NCBI GenBank assembly: GCA_910583875.1
Contig: CAJTXT010000003.1
Location: 1 to 64,000, forward strand
Direction: 5' to 3'
Source: an uncultured Vampirovibrio sp.
GTDB taxonomy: Bacteria > Cyanobacteriota > Vampirovibrionia > Gastranaerophilales > Gastranaerophilaceae
DNA: 64,000 bases
Position numbers and translations under genes: made by a program. This document shows, piece by piece, positions 26,154 through 36,400 of the stretch. Position 1 is the first letter of the stretch; every line of letters starts with the position of its first letter. The notes under the pieces were generated by a model. The model had not been told where the DNA came from. It saw only the letters and a list, made by a program, of their open reading frames with translations, and did no database searches.

Positions 26154-26291
26154 ATGAAAAAAGAAAAAAAAGAAGATAAAAAATTAAATCACAAAAAATT
26201 AAAGTTTATTAAAGAGTCTAGTATTAAATATGATGTTCAGTTTGGAGCTTGTAGCATGAATACAACTTGTTATTCTTCTAGGATGGGCTAA
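26154..26291 (+). CDS. Cys-containing RiPP precursor-like peptide, locus 2
   Basis: A 45-codon gene with a strong AAGGAG site. The leader is highly basic (MKKEKKEDKKLNHKKLKFIK) and the tail ends GACSMNTTCYSSRMG, with two cysteines five residues apart and several Ser/Thr. Its stop shares one base with the YcaO start (TAATG), so enzyme and peptide are translationally coupled. Ser, Thr and Cys are the residues YcaO enzymes cyclise to azolines, and amide backbones can also be thioamidated; which happens here cannot be read from sequence. Confidence 0.75.
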   Translation: MKKEKKEDKKLNHKKLKFIKESSIKYDVQFGACSMNTTCYSSRMG

Positions 26292-28048
26292 TGGAAATTA
26301 AATATATGAGCTATAGCATATTAAAGGATGATGAGCCTGAAAATACAGTAAAAAGAATAAAAAAAATTCTTGATGCTTTAAATATAGAGTTACAAGAACA
26401 ATTTTATATTAATAATGATAAATCTGCACCTGTATCTGTACGAGTTGTATTAAAAGATAATTTTTGTATTGGTACAAATGGAAAAGGCACTTGTAAAGAG
26501 AATGCAATGGCTAGTGCTTATGCTGAATTTATGGAAAGATTACAAAATTTAATGCTTTTTTCTTTTGAAGAATATATGGATATAATTCCTGATAGAATAA
26601 ATGATGAAAAAAATATTAAATTTGATAATGATAATCTAAATAAATATTTTAAAAATAAAATATCTGTTTATAAAAATGTTAAAAGTGCAAATAAAAATTT
26701 TGATAATTTTTTTTGTTGTCCGTTTTTTAGTGTAAAAAAACAAAAAGTATATAATTTACCTTTTAACATAATTTCACGTGTTAATGGCTCAAACGGCATG
26801 GCTGCTGGTAATACATTGCAAGAAGCAATTGTTCAGGGATTATCTGAAATTTGTGAAAGATATGCAATGCATGAAATTATATTGAATAAACATCCAATGG
26901 CAGAAATTCCAGAAAATAAATATTTAAAATATGATAATATCAAAAGAATTATTAATTATTATAATAAAAAAGGATTTAATATATATATAAAAGATGCTTC
27001 TTTAAATGGCAAGTTACCTGTTATTTGTACTGTATTTGAAGATACAACAAATAATATATATTCTATTTCTTTTGGTTCACATCCAAGCCTCCCTATTGCA
27101 ATAGAAAGAACATTGACTGAATTTTTACAAGGAATTATTCTGTCAGATAACAATCAACTTCAAAATTTGCAATATGAATGTTATTCTTCGACAAAATTAA
27201 GATATACTTCATTAAAAAATATTTACCATTCTTCAGTTCATAGAAGAACATTTTATGAGAAAACAGCAAAATTAGATAAAATATTTTTTAATAAGGATAC
27301 TACATCTTCATTCTATAAAGCTGCTTTTATAAAAGAAGATGAATTAGCAGATAATAAAATATTATTAGATTTTTTAACAAATAAGGTATTAAATATTTCA
27401 GATGATATATATATAAGAGATGTATCTTTTTTAGGTTTTCCTTCTGTTTATATATTTGTACCAAATATGTCTGATGTATATGGTTATACAAAAAAATTTT
27501 TATCTACAAAATTGCTAGAGTCTCTTTGGCTAAGATATTCAATAAATTCGGATAAAAAATATTATAATATTGAAAATTTATTAAAACATTCGGAAATATA
27601 TTCTTTTCTGAACGATTTGAATAGTAGAATAATTTTTAATGTACCTTCTGAATACATTGCCTTGTTGTGTTCAATTGTATTAAAAAAGACAAACAAAATA
27701 ATTAAGTATACAAATATTATATTTTCTCAACATAGATTTGTTCCATATTTTACAAGTGAACAATTATTAACTTTAAAAATTATAAGAGATTACTATATTG
27801 CTTTAAAGCATAATAAAGACAAGAATTTAATTATTTTTAATTTAAGAAAAAAATACGACATAAATGATATTAATTATGCTGTTGATGTTATTAATGAATT
27901 AACCTTCGAAATGGTATTGGACATAGTTATTAAAAAAGAAAAATTAAAGGTATTTTCAAATAAAAAGTTTATAAAAAAGCTTTCAACTGCATATAAAAAT
28001 AATGTACCAAATCAAGATGATTTAAAAGAATTATATAAAAAATTATAA
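26291..28048 (+). CDS. YcaO-domain protein, locus 2
   Basis: 585 residues, about the length of E. coli YcaO (586). The N-terminal TNGKGTCKENAMASAYAEFM segment carries the YcaO ATP-binding signature S-x3-E-x2-E-R at residues 75-83, as in E. coli YcaO. GMAAGNTLQEAIVQGLSEIC with ER follows, then AIERTLTEFLQG. YcaO enzymes use ATP to activate a peptide backbone amide. In RiPP loci they form azoline, thioamide or amidine groups, while E. coli YcaO is tied to ribosomal protein S12 modification. Coupling to a Cys/Ser/Thr-rich peptide gene favours peptide modification. A helical C-terminal part (about 430-585) follows. Confidence 0.87.
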   Translation: MEIKYMSYSILKDDEPENTVKRIKKILDALNIELQEQFYINNDKSAPVSVRVVLKDNFCIGTNGKGTCKENAMASAYAEFMERLQNLMLFSFEEYMDIIPDRINDEKNIKFDNDNLNKYFKNKISVYKNVKSANKNFDNFFCCPFFSVKKQKVYNLPFNIISRVNGSNGMAAGNTLQEAIVQGLSEICERYAMHEIILNKHPMAEIPENKYLKYDNIKRIINYYNKKGFNIYIKDASLNGKLPVICTVFEDTTNNIYSISFGSHPSLPIAIERTLTEFLQGIILSDNNQLQNLQYECYSSTKLRYTSLKNIYHSSVHRRTFYEKTAKLDKIFFNKDTTSSFYKAAFIKEDELADNKILLDFLTNKVLNISDDIYIRDVSFLGFPSVYIFVPNMSDVYGYTKKFLSTKLLESLWLRYSINSDKKYYNIENLLKHSEIYSFLNDLNSRIIFNVPSEYIALLCSIVLKKTNKIIKYTNIIFSQHRFVPYFTSEQLLTLKIIRDYYIALKHNKDKNLIIFNLRKKYDINDINYAVDVINELTFEMVLDIVIKKEKLKVFSNKKFIKKLSTAYKNNVPNQDDLKELYKKL

Positions 28049-28050
28049 AA

Positions 28051-28995
28051 ATGATAGCAAATAATGATTATAATGAGGGGAAATATAAATTTAGATATTT
28101 TGTTATGAAATATCTCCCTGAATATTTTTATGCATATGTTCTTAATTATTTTTATAAAAAGAAATTTGGCAGAAGTATTAATTTGAATAATCCCAAAAGT
28201 CTTTCAGAAAAGATACTCTGGTCTAGTCTATATGATAAAAATCCAATGAAAACAATTGTGAGTGATAAATTAAAAGCAAAAGAATATGTTTCAAGAATAA
28301 TTCCAAATCTTAAATCTGCAAAAGTTTATCAAGTTTCTAATAATTTTGAAAATATTGATTTAAGTCTTGCTCCAAAAACATTTGTTATAAAAACAAACCA
28401 CGCATGGAAGTCGAATATTCTAATAGATGATAAAAATAAAATAACAGCAGATTATTATGAGAGTTTAATCAAATATTATAAAAATGTTTTAAGTATAAAT
28501 TATGCGTATTGGGGTACCCCTGAACTTCAATATAAAAATATAAAACCTAAAATATTTCTTGAAGAATATCTTCATTCAAAAAATAAAGAATCTTTTATTG
28601 GAGAATATCAAGTATATTGTTTTAACGGAAAACCAGAATTCTTAGGCTATTCTGTTACTTATACAGGAACTTATTTAGACTATGATAATGAAAATTATAC
28701 AGAAGAACAGATTATGAAAGTGAAATTTTATGATTCAAACTGGGAAAAAGCAAATTTTAAAATACGTTTTTCTAATGATTTAGCAGATTGTAATTCTGTA
28801 AATAAAAATCTTGTTTTATATTATGCAGAAATACTTGCAACTGGGTTTGATTTCGTAAGAATAGATATTTTTGAAGTAGATGAGGTTTTATATTTTGGTG
28901 AGTTTACATTCTCTCCTTATTCTGGATTTATTGAGTTCTATCCAGATGAATATGATTTTATTTTTGGTGAAAAATTAAAAATAAGAAAAATTTAA
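28051..28995 (+). CDS. TupA-like ATP-grasp protein, locus 2
   Basis: 314 residues with the same series as the other copies: KSLSEKILWSSLYDKNPMKT, FVIKTNHAWKSNILIDD, FLEEYLHSKNK, YQVYCFNGKPEFLGY and FDFVRIDIFEVDEVLYFGEF with TFSPYSGF. The Lys of KTNHAWK and the acidic residues near the end would bind ATP and magnesium. It starts two bases after the YcaO stop, so locus 2 reads as one four-gene operon. It may ligate an amino acid or make an intramolecular amide on the peptide, or act on surface polymers as TupA does. Confidence 0.85.
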   Translation: MIANNDYNEGKYKFRYFVMKYLPEYFYAYVLNYFYKKKFGRSINLNNPKSLSEKILWSSLYDKNPMKTIVSDKLKAKEYVSRIIPNLKSAKVYQVSNNFENIDLSLAPKTFVIKTNHAWKSNILIDDKNKITADYYESLIKYYKNVLSINYAYWGTPELQYKNIKPKIFLEEYLHSKNKESFIGEYQVYCFNGKPEFLGYSVTYTGTYLDYDNENYTEEQIMKVKFYDSNWEKANFKIRFSNDLADCNSVNKNLVLYYAEILATGFDFVRIDIFEVDEVLYFGEFTFSPYSGFIEFYPDEYDFIFGEKLKIRKI

Positions 28996-29052
28996 CAAAT
29001 ATCTTTCGTTTAATTTATAATATAAACAGATAAGCATGAAGAGGTATTAAAA

Positions 29053-30531
29053 TTGGATATTCGTGAATTAATCACAAAGTCTTCAAAAGAACAAAGAGAG
29101 GCTTTATTAAATAAAGAAGTTAGTGCTGTAGAATTGGCAGAAGCTGTATACAGTCAGGTAGAAGCAGTTGATGAAAAGATTGGTGCATATAATTCTTTAA
29201 CAAAAGATTATGCAATTGAAACAGCAAAAAAAGTTGATGAAAAAATACAAAAAGGTGAAGAAATAGCTCCTTTAGCTGGTATTCCATTAGCGTTAAAAGA
29301 TAATATAAACTTAAAATCATATCCTACAACTGCATCAAGCAAAATTTTAGCAAATTTTGTTTCTCCTTATGATGCAACTGTTACTCAAAAATTAAAATCT
29401 AATTTAATACCAATTATTGGTAAAGCAAATATGGACGAGTTTGCAATGGGTTCAAGTAATGAAAACTCTGCAACAAAGATTGTTCATAATCCTTGGAACT
29501 TAAATAAAGTTCCAGGAGGCAGCTCTGGCGGCAGCGCAGCGGCTGTTGCAGCTGGAGAAGCTACTGTTGCTTTAGGTTCAGACACAGGCGGCAGTATCAG
29601 ATTACCAGCTAGTTATTGCGGTTTAGTTGGATTGAAACCTACTTATGGCCGTGTTTCAAGATATGGTCTAATTGCTTTTGCTTCATCTTTAGACCAGATT
29701 GGACCAATTACAAGAACAGTCGAAGATGCTGCATTATTATTAAATGTAATTTCTGGACACGATGAAAAAGATTCAACTTCTTTAAATCAAGTTGCTCCTG
29801 ACTTTACAAAAGATTTAAGAAACGATTTAAAAGGTGTAAAAATTGGTTATGTTAAAGAACTATGTTCTGAAGGCTTAACTCCTGAAGTTTCTTCAGCAAT
29901 TCAAAACGCATTAAATACATACAAAGAAATGGGTGCTGAATTGGTAGAAATTTCACTTCCATTAATTAAATATTCTATTGCTGTATATTATGTTGTAGCT
30001 ACAGCAGAAGCAAGCTCAAACTTAGCAAGATTTGACGGTGTAAAATATGGTTACAGAGCAAAAGATGTAGATACATTATATGATATGTATGTTAAAACAA
30101 GAGCTCAAGGTTTTGGCGATGAAGTAAAAAGAAGAATAATGCTTGGTACTTATGCTTTAAGTTCAGGTTATTATGATGCATATTATAAGAAAGCTCAACA
30201 GCTAAGACGACTTGTTAAAAATGATTTTGATAACGCCTTTAGCAAGGTTGATGTTCTATTATCACCAACTTGTCCACATACAGCATTTGATATTGGTTCA
30301 AAAGTTGAAGATCCATTAAGCATGTATTTGACAGATATTGCAACAATTACAGCTAACTTAGCAGGTATACCTGCAATGAATATACCGGTTGGTCTTGATA
30401 GTACAGGTATGCCAATAGGATTACAACTTCAAGCAAATTGTTTAAATGAAACAAAATTGTTAAATGTTGCCTTTAAGTTAGAAGAAGCAGTACAATTTAA
30501 TTATAGTACTCCCTCAATGACGTTGGTGTAA
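29053..30531 (+). CDS. gatA: Glutamyl-tRNA(Gln)/aspartyl-tRNA(Asn) amidotransferase subunit A
   Basis: 492 residues. The amidase subunit releases ammonia from glutamine for transamidation of mischarged tRNA. The amidase signature GGSSGGSAAAVAAGEATVAL with SDTGGSIRLPA holds the Ser-cisSer-Lys triad. GRVSRYGLIAFASSLDQIGP is a GatA hallmark. The start is TTG at 29053 with GAGGT eight bases before it; no ATG fits. gatB and gatC are not adjacent. The next gene overlaps its stop by one base. Confidence 0.95.
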   Translation: MDIRELITKSSKEQREALLNKEVSAVELAEAVYSQVEAVDEKIGAYNSLTKDYAIETAKKVDEKIQKGEEIAPLAGIPLALKDNINLKSYPTTASSKILANFVSPYDATVTQKLKSNLIPIIGKANMDEFAMGSSNENSATKIVHNPWNLNKVPGGSSGGSAAAVAAGEATVALGSDTGGSIRLPASYCGLVGLKPTYGRVSRYGLIAFASSLDQIGPITRTVEDAALLLNVISGHDEKDSTSLNQVAPDFTKDLRNDLKGVKIGYVKELCSEGLTPEVSSAIQNALNTYKEMGAELVEISLPLIKYSIAVYYVVATAEASSNLARFDGVKYGYRAKDVDTLYDMYVKTRAQGFGDEVKRRIMLGTYALSSGYYDAYYKKAQQLRRLVKNDFDNAFSKVDVLLSPTCPHTAFDIGSKVEDPLSMYLTDIATITANLAGIPAMNIPVGLDSTGMPIGLQLQANCLNETKLLNVAFKLEEAVQFNYSTPSMTLV

Positions 30532-31412
30532 TGAAGAAGATAATATTTTTATTGTGTATGCTAATATTGCAATCTGCAGTCTTGCTAAGTCCTGCAGTAT
30601 TTGCAGCAGATGAAGAAATATCTGATGAAGATATGCAGTATGCAATTTCTGCATATAAACGCGGAATAGAAATGGTTCGCGTAAAAGCATATGATAATGC
30701 TATTACCTCTTTTGAAAATGCAATAAAATATTATCCTAAAATGACAGATGCTTATTATAATATTGCATCTATTTATGTAGCACAGCAAAAATATGATGAA
30801 GCATATAATACTTATGTGAAAATTATCGCATTAAATCCTTATGATTATGATTCAATCTTACAGGCTGCTAAAATTTCATATAACAGAAAAAACTATGCTT
30901 TGGCAATGAAATATTTAAAATATATTCCTGATGATTATGAATATTATGGATTGGTTCAACAATTGTACGCTGATTCGATGGAATTATATAATCTTCAAAA
31001 GAATAAAACAGAACGTGCAAAAGTTACAACTGCAAATAAAAATAAAAGAGTATTAATAGATAAATTTAATTCTCCTGCCGGTATGGTTGTTGATTCTGAA
31101 GGTAATATGTATGTTGCAAGTTATTCAGATAATGCAATCATAAAAATTGATAAAAATAAAAATCGTACAAATTTTGCAAAAGGTTTTTTATTAGAAGGTC
31201 CTGTTGGTATTGCAATTGATATTTACGATAATATATATGTAGCAAATTTTGATGCTAATAATATATTGAAAATTACAAAAGGCGGCAATGTAAGTGTTTT
31301 TATGGATAATGTTTCAAAACCTTATTTCTTATATATAAAAAATGATGTCCTTTATATTTCAGAACAAGGCAATGATGTAGTATTAACATATAATTTAGCA
31401 TCAAATAGATAG
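30531..31412 (+). CDS. Exported TPR and partial NHL-propeller protein
   Basis: 293 residues. A signal peptide (MKKIIFLLCMLILQSAVLLS... ending VFA|A) leads two to three TPR units (about 38-140: AYKRGIEMVRVKAYDNAITS, YPKMTDAYYNIASIYVAQQK). About two and a half NHL-like beta repeats follow (SPAGMVVDSEGNMYVASYSD, GPVGIAIDIYDNIYVANFDA). A closed propeller needs about six blades, so the propeller is incomplete unless it dimerises. The gene is coupled to gatA by a one-base overlap. Confidence 0.8.
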   Translation: MKKIIFLLCMLILQSAVLLSPAVFAADEEISDEDMQYAISAYKRGIEMVRVKAYDNAITSFENAIKYYPKMTDAYYNIASIYVAQQKYDEAYNTYVKIIALNPYDYDSILQAAKISYNRKNYALAMKYLKYIPDDYEYYGLVQQLYADSMELYNLQKNKTERAKVTTANKNKRVLIDKFNSPAGMVVDSEGNMYVASYSDNAIIKIDKNKNRTNFAKGFLLEGPVGIAIDIYDNIYVANFDANNILKITKGGNVSVFMDNVSKPYFLYIKNDVLYISEQGNDVVLTYNLASNR

Positions 31413-31414
31413 GA

Positions 31415-32860
31415 TTATTGCATTTTTACTTTTGCAAAACTTCCGCCGACTTCATATAGGTTGAGATTTTCTCTCATACAATTATTAAATTTTTTGATTT
31501 TGTCCGGTGTTAAGTTAGAGTCTAAATCATAACTTGGTGCAACAGATTCGAATGCTGTTAACATGCCATTTGAATCATCGCATAAATCTTTTATAAATCT
31601 TACAACATTATCAAATGATTCAGGATTTTTACCTTCAAAGTAATGAGAAAAATAATAAGGTGATGCTAAAGCCAAAACGGGTTTTTCTTTTTCTTTGCTT
31701 AAACAATTAATCATATCGTCATATAAATTTTCAGCAGCAGAAACAACTTTTCCTTTTCTTTGATCATAGTGAGTTGAATATTCATCAAAAACTTCTTTAA
31801 TGCTTTTATTTACATCTTCGTTTTTTATAATTTCAGAACCTAAAGCAGAATATCCGTCATTATCAGAACCAAGATATACTTGGTCAAGTTCATCTAAAAT
31901 TTCATTAGCTTGAGCAATAATATCTTTAGGTACCATTTCTATACTTTTTATTTCAGTATCGCCTTTTGTTTCGGCATATTCTCTTGCTCTCCAATAAAGG
32001 TTAGCAACACCATAGCCCTTTTTGTATTTTAAATTATTTTGTTTTGAAAATTCTATAACACTATATGAAAATTCAGGATATAAACTATTAACCTTCTTTA
32101 TGAAATTAACAGTCATTTCTTTTCTGTTTTTTATGGTAGTTTCAACAAAGTTAACAATATTGTCAGAGAATGGATTTATACCATAAATTAGCATATCGCT
32201 ATTTTCGTATCCGATATTTGATGTTGGAGCTTTATGAGCAAAAGACATTTTTATACCAGGAATTAATTTTACATGTTTGAATTGTTCGGGATTAGAGCCA
32301 ATTATCCTTAATGCATGTTGTAAACCTTCAAGTGAATCTCTATCAGTGAGTGCAAAAACAAAATCTTTGCCTGTTTTTTCATAATAAGAATCTGCATATT
32401 CTGAAACATTATCCAGAATATCAAATACATTTTCTACCCCAGAGGAGAAACTTGTTTGGTAGTCTAAATCTATATTATATACGCCAGAATTTTGATTTTT
32501 CTTTGAACATATAAAATTTTCTTCTTTTAACTGAGGTAAAATTTGCCTTAATTCGTCAGGTGTCATAACATTATTAAAGTTTTTTGCCGGGATATTACAA
32601 CCCATAACTTTCTTTATACCCTTAGAAATATCAGCAGCAAATTCTTTAGGAATTTCATTTTGTTCAAAATGAGTTTTTATATCCGGTGTTTTGTGGAATA
32701 AAGTTTTGAAGAAACTTCCTGAAAAAGAAACTTGGGTGTTTTGAGTTTTTGTTGAAGCTTGAAATGAATCAGAAATAACATCTTTAGTTCTAAAAGATGT
32801 GATATTTTGTTTTGTATTATAGTTATTTAAGGGAAGACTTTGAGAAACTTTAATATTCAT
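31415..32860 (-). CDS. Degenerate PHP-domain-like protein with N-terminal VSFSG motif
   Basis: 481 residues, no signal peptide. The N-terminal Thr/Gln/Asn-rich tail ends in VSFSGSF (about 44-50). The middle mimics a PHP phosphoesterase: IDLDYQTSFSSG (130-141) aligns by eye with the usual DLHxHTxxSDG; FALTDRDSLEGL (169-180) with TDHD; and LIPGIKMSFAH (199-209) with IPGIE. The metal-binding His residues and the Glu are replaced (Asp, Gln, Arg, Lys). It is probably a non-catalytic derivative or has a different metal site. Family assignment is my inference from motif order. Confidence 0.6.
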   Translation of the reverse strand: MNIKVSQSLPLNNYNTKQNITSFRTKDVISDSFQASTKTQNTQVSFSGSFFKTLFHKTPDIKTHFEQNEIPKEFAADISKGIKKVMGCNIPAKNFNNVMTPDELRQILPQLKEENFICSKKNQNSGVYNIDLDYQTSFSSGVENVFDILDNVSEYADSYYEKTGKDFVFALTDRDSLEGLQHALRIIGSNPEQFKHVKLIPGIKMSFAHKAPTSNIGYENSDMLIYGINPFSDNIVNFVETTIKNRKEMTVNFIKKVNSLYPEFSYSVIEFSKQNNLKYKKGYGVANLYWRAREYAETKGDTEIKSIEMVPKDIIAQANEILDELDQVYLGSDNDGYSALGSEIIKNEDVNKSIKEVFDEYSTHYDQRKGKVVSAAENLYDDMINCLSKEKEKPVLALASPYYFSHYFEGKNPESFDNVVRFIKDLCDDSNGMLTAFESVAPSYDLDSNLTPDKIKKFNNCMRENLNLYEVGGSFAKVKMQ

Positions 32861-32910
32861 TTCTGCTCCATTAAGGGAATAATTGTTTTTAGTTAAAAAA
32901 GAAAAAGGAA

Positions 32911-32939
32911 AAAATTTGTTATTATAAGAAACAAATTTT
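32911..32939 (-). terminator. Terminator of the 93-residue gene
   Basis: A perfect 10-bp stem AAAATTTGTT/AACAAATTTT with a nine-base loop. On the minus strand it is followed by TTCCTTTTTCTTTTTT, ending the leftward transcript of the small membrane-anchored protein gene. Confidence 0.65.
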
Positions 32940-32952
32940 AATTTTTATTAAA

Positions 32953-33234
32953 TTACTTTTTACCTTTTAGTAAGAAGAAACTGCCTACAGCAGCTAAAAT
33001 AACGCCAAGTTTAATTAAAGGATGTTTTTTCTTTGTTTTATATATTTGCTGGTTTTGAGCAGTTCTAATATTTCGCCTAAATTCATCTTGTTCTTGAAGA
33101 ACTTTATCAATAGAATATTTTGGCAGACTTGCAGGTGCTAAAATATTATTTACAGAATTCGTATTGCCGCTAATTTTTCTTGCTGCAATAGTGTTATTGA
33201 TATTGATATTTTGGGAATTTAATATATTAGACAT
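32953..33234 (-). CDS. Small protein with a C-terminal membrane anchor
   Basis: 93 residues starting MSNILNSQNININNTIAARK. The first two thirds are polar (Asn, Gln, Arg), with one helix around DKVLQEQDEFRRNIRTAQNQ. A single hydrophobic segment near the end (LIKLGVILAAVGSFFLLKGK) is flanked by lysines, so it is probably tail-anchored. The ATG at 33234 has GGAG six bases before it; the longer reading begins with a GTG that overlaps that site. No family is recognised. Confidence 0.65.
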   Translation of the reverse strand: MSNILNSQNININNTIAARKISGNTNSVNNILAPASLPKYSIDKVLQEQDEFRRNIRTAQNQQIYKTKKKHPLIKLGVILAAVGSFFLLKGKK

Positions 33235-33427
33235 GTTCTTCTCCACATTTACTTAATGATGATGAATATGTTTAATTGACAAAATATTGAATTCGGAATG
33301 AAATTATTTACAAAAATTAATACAGATAGTGTGTAAACTTTTGTTACAACATGTGTATAATTAAAGCAAGAAAATCAATTTACGAGAATTAATATAGTAT
33401 GGTTTTCTGCATGAAAAGGAGTTAAAT

Positions 33428-36400
33428 GTGAATATTCAAACTAGTAATTTACAAGCACATAATACATCATTTTCAGGTCATAAAAAGACATTAGATAAAA
33501 CAGGTTATGTAAAACATGATTTCTTCTATTTGTTTGACCCGAATAAATATAATTGCGAAGTTGAATTATATAATATTTCAAAGGATTCTAAAGGCAATTT
33601 CTCAATTGCAGAAGAGTCAGCTCCAGCAGTGTCGCTGCCAATGATTGATGGCGGCATAAGTGCAGATATTTCAGAATATCCGGAAATTGATACAACAGAA
33701 GGTTTTGCATATAGATTTAAACTGACTGATAAAAAAGACGGCAGTGAATCGTATGCATTTGATAACGGACAAGTTATAGGTATTTTTGATACAGAAAATA
33801 CAGATAACAAATACAATGTAGTTTTGAGTAATCGTGCAATAATAAACAAAAATGGTCCAATGCAATTAATAATGCCGGATGGATATTACCCTGGTATTGA
33901 GAATGTTGATGGAAAACCGGTATTAAATGAAAGCTTAAGAGCAAAAGCTTTAACAAGTGTAAGAAACCATGCTAATAAATTAGGTGGTAATTTCTTTGGT
34001 ATTATCGCAAGATTGCCTCAATTAAAAGAAGAAGGTGTAAAAAGAATTGTTGGTACACCATTCACTAAGGATTCAATTTCTTCTCATAAATATTGGACAG
34101 AAAATGCCTTCCAAGTATCACCTGATTTCGGTACAGAAAATGATTTTAAAGTATTACAACAAGAATTATTTAAAAATGGTATGAACTGGATATCAGATGC
34201 TGCACTTGTAAATGAAGGTTTTGGCGGTATTCATTTATCCAGCTTATTAAGAAAAGGTGCAGATTCTTCTTCTAAAAATATGTTTAGAGCAGAAGAAAGA
34301 GTATCATTAGGTATTTTGCCAGATAAACCCGGTAATACAAGAATGAAAATAATTAATGCTCCATTTACTGTAAGTGCTGATGGAACATTAAATAAAAATA
34401 ATCCTGATTATAATCCGGCAAAACCTACTTATGTACAGTTCTATGATGATAAATTAGCAAGTGATGAACAAAAAGCTTCAGATTCACCATCAAGAATGAC
34501 AACTTACGATAATAAAAATACAGATAATATTTACGATATAACAAAGCATGATGATGCTGTTTATCCATTCCCATTGGAAGTTAGTCCAGCCGAGTTGGAA
34601 AGAAATGTAAAAATTGTATTAGAAGAAAAAGGAAGCTTAGATTTATCTGAATACGATACAATTAGAAAAGTAACTGATTTTACAAACTTTAATGTTGTAC
34701 CAAAATCAGAAGCTGGCGGCTTAGAAGTATGGGATGGTAACGTTGATATTGCCAAATTAAACTTCTTTAGATGTGATAAAGATGATTCAAGATTTTCTAA
34801 ATTACCAGCTGAAATGCAAGCAGAAGCAATTGCAGATTTTGACAGAGGTGCTTTAGCTGTTAGAGATTACGCTGTAAATTCAGGTATTTATTGGACAAGA
34901 TCAACTGCAGATACAATTTTAGAATATACAACAAATACTATTGGCAATGGTAATAGTTCTAAAACAGCTTCAGATTATATGTCTGATATTACAAAATTGG
35001 CTAAAGAAGGTAAACTTCCAGCTTATGTTCTTGATACAGTTGATGAAGAAATGATTCAAAATGTATTAAGTGATAATTATCATTTACCTAGACTTGATGA
35101 TGCTGATATGCGTGCAGATATTAATCCGGAAGGATATGGCAATGATTATTCAGTTTCAGATTATATTTTAAGAAAAGCAATGGATGTTCCTTTAGAAACA
35201 CTTCCTATAGCAACAAATCTTTTAGGTATTATTACTTCTCCATATATTGCAAAAAAAGCAAATACAGAAGATGAACTTGGTGTATCAAGATACGATATAA
35301 CAAAAGCTGGAAATCCAAATTTACCTGATAAATATTCAGAAGTATATTCTCAAATGGATAACATTTATGAAAATGGCATAGTTCCTATTATTAATGCTGT
35401 AATTAAAGATATTCCTGGTATTTCAGAAGATGGAATGGTTAGTGAATATGGCAAATATGTTATTTCAGAAATAGTTCCGGAATTAACTAAATTTATATTA
35501 GTAAAAGCTTTAGCTCCTGATGCAGATATTAAAGTTACAAATAAAGGCGAAATTGATTTTACAAATGTAAATTCAGAAGATATTACAATGCAATCTTTAG
35601 GCATTCCATATAGCGGTAAAACAGAAGCAGAAGAAGCACAAACCGTAGTAGATTTATTATATAAAGGTATTGCAGACTTAACAGTTGATGATTTTGCAGC
35701 TATAAAAGGTAAAGTCGGCGGCAGATTTGCAAATCGTACATTAAATGATTTCAAAGTTTCTGAGTTGATTATGGATAGAACAGAATCTGGTCTTGGCTGG
35801 AGAATAGACGCAGCAAAAGACGTTGCTTCAATTGATGCTGTTCGTTCAGATTCTGATAGTATGACTCAAGCTTGGAAAAATGTAACAAGTTTCTGGAAAT
35901 TATATAATGAATCAGTAGTTAAAGAAAATCAACACGCTTATACTACAGCTGAAATTACAGACTTGTTTGATTTATTTAAGGATGCAGACAGCCCTATTTT
36001 CTCAAGTGACGCTGATGCTGAAAGAAAATTCATTCAAGAAACTGGTATTACTGCAGTAGCTAACTATAATTACTTATTCTCATTGATTCCAGATTTATTC
36101 TCAGCAAGTGCATTTGAAAATGGTAATTCAAGTTGGATGGCTGAACAAAATAAAAACTTTGAACTAAGAAATAAACTTGATGCAGGCTGGTCTGGTACAA
36201 ACCCCGGCTTCTTATTCCAAAGCCCGGAAGATGGTGTAGTAAATTCTTATACCTTCGTAGGTAACCATGATAAACCACGTCCATTACATTGTTTGGCTTT
36301 AGATATGAATTTATTCCATTCAGATTTGTCAAAACCAGAACATAAAGCAACAGCAGCAAAAGTTTTAATGAAACCGGAAAGTGCTATAAATTTTGATAAA

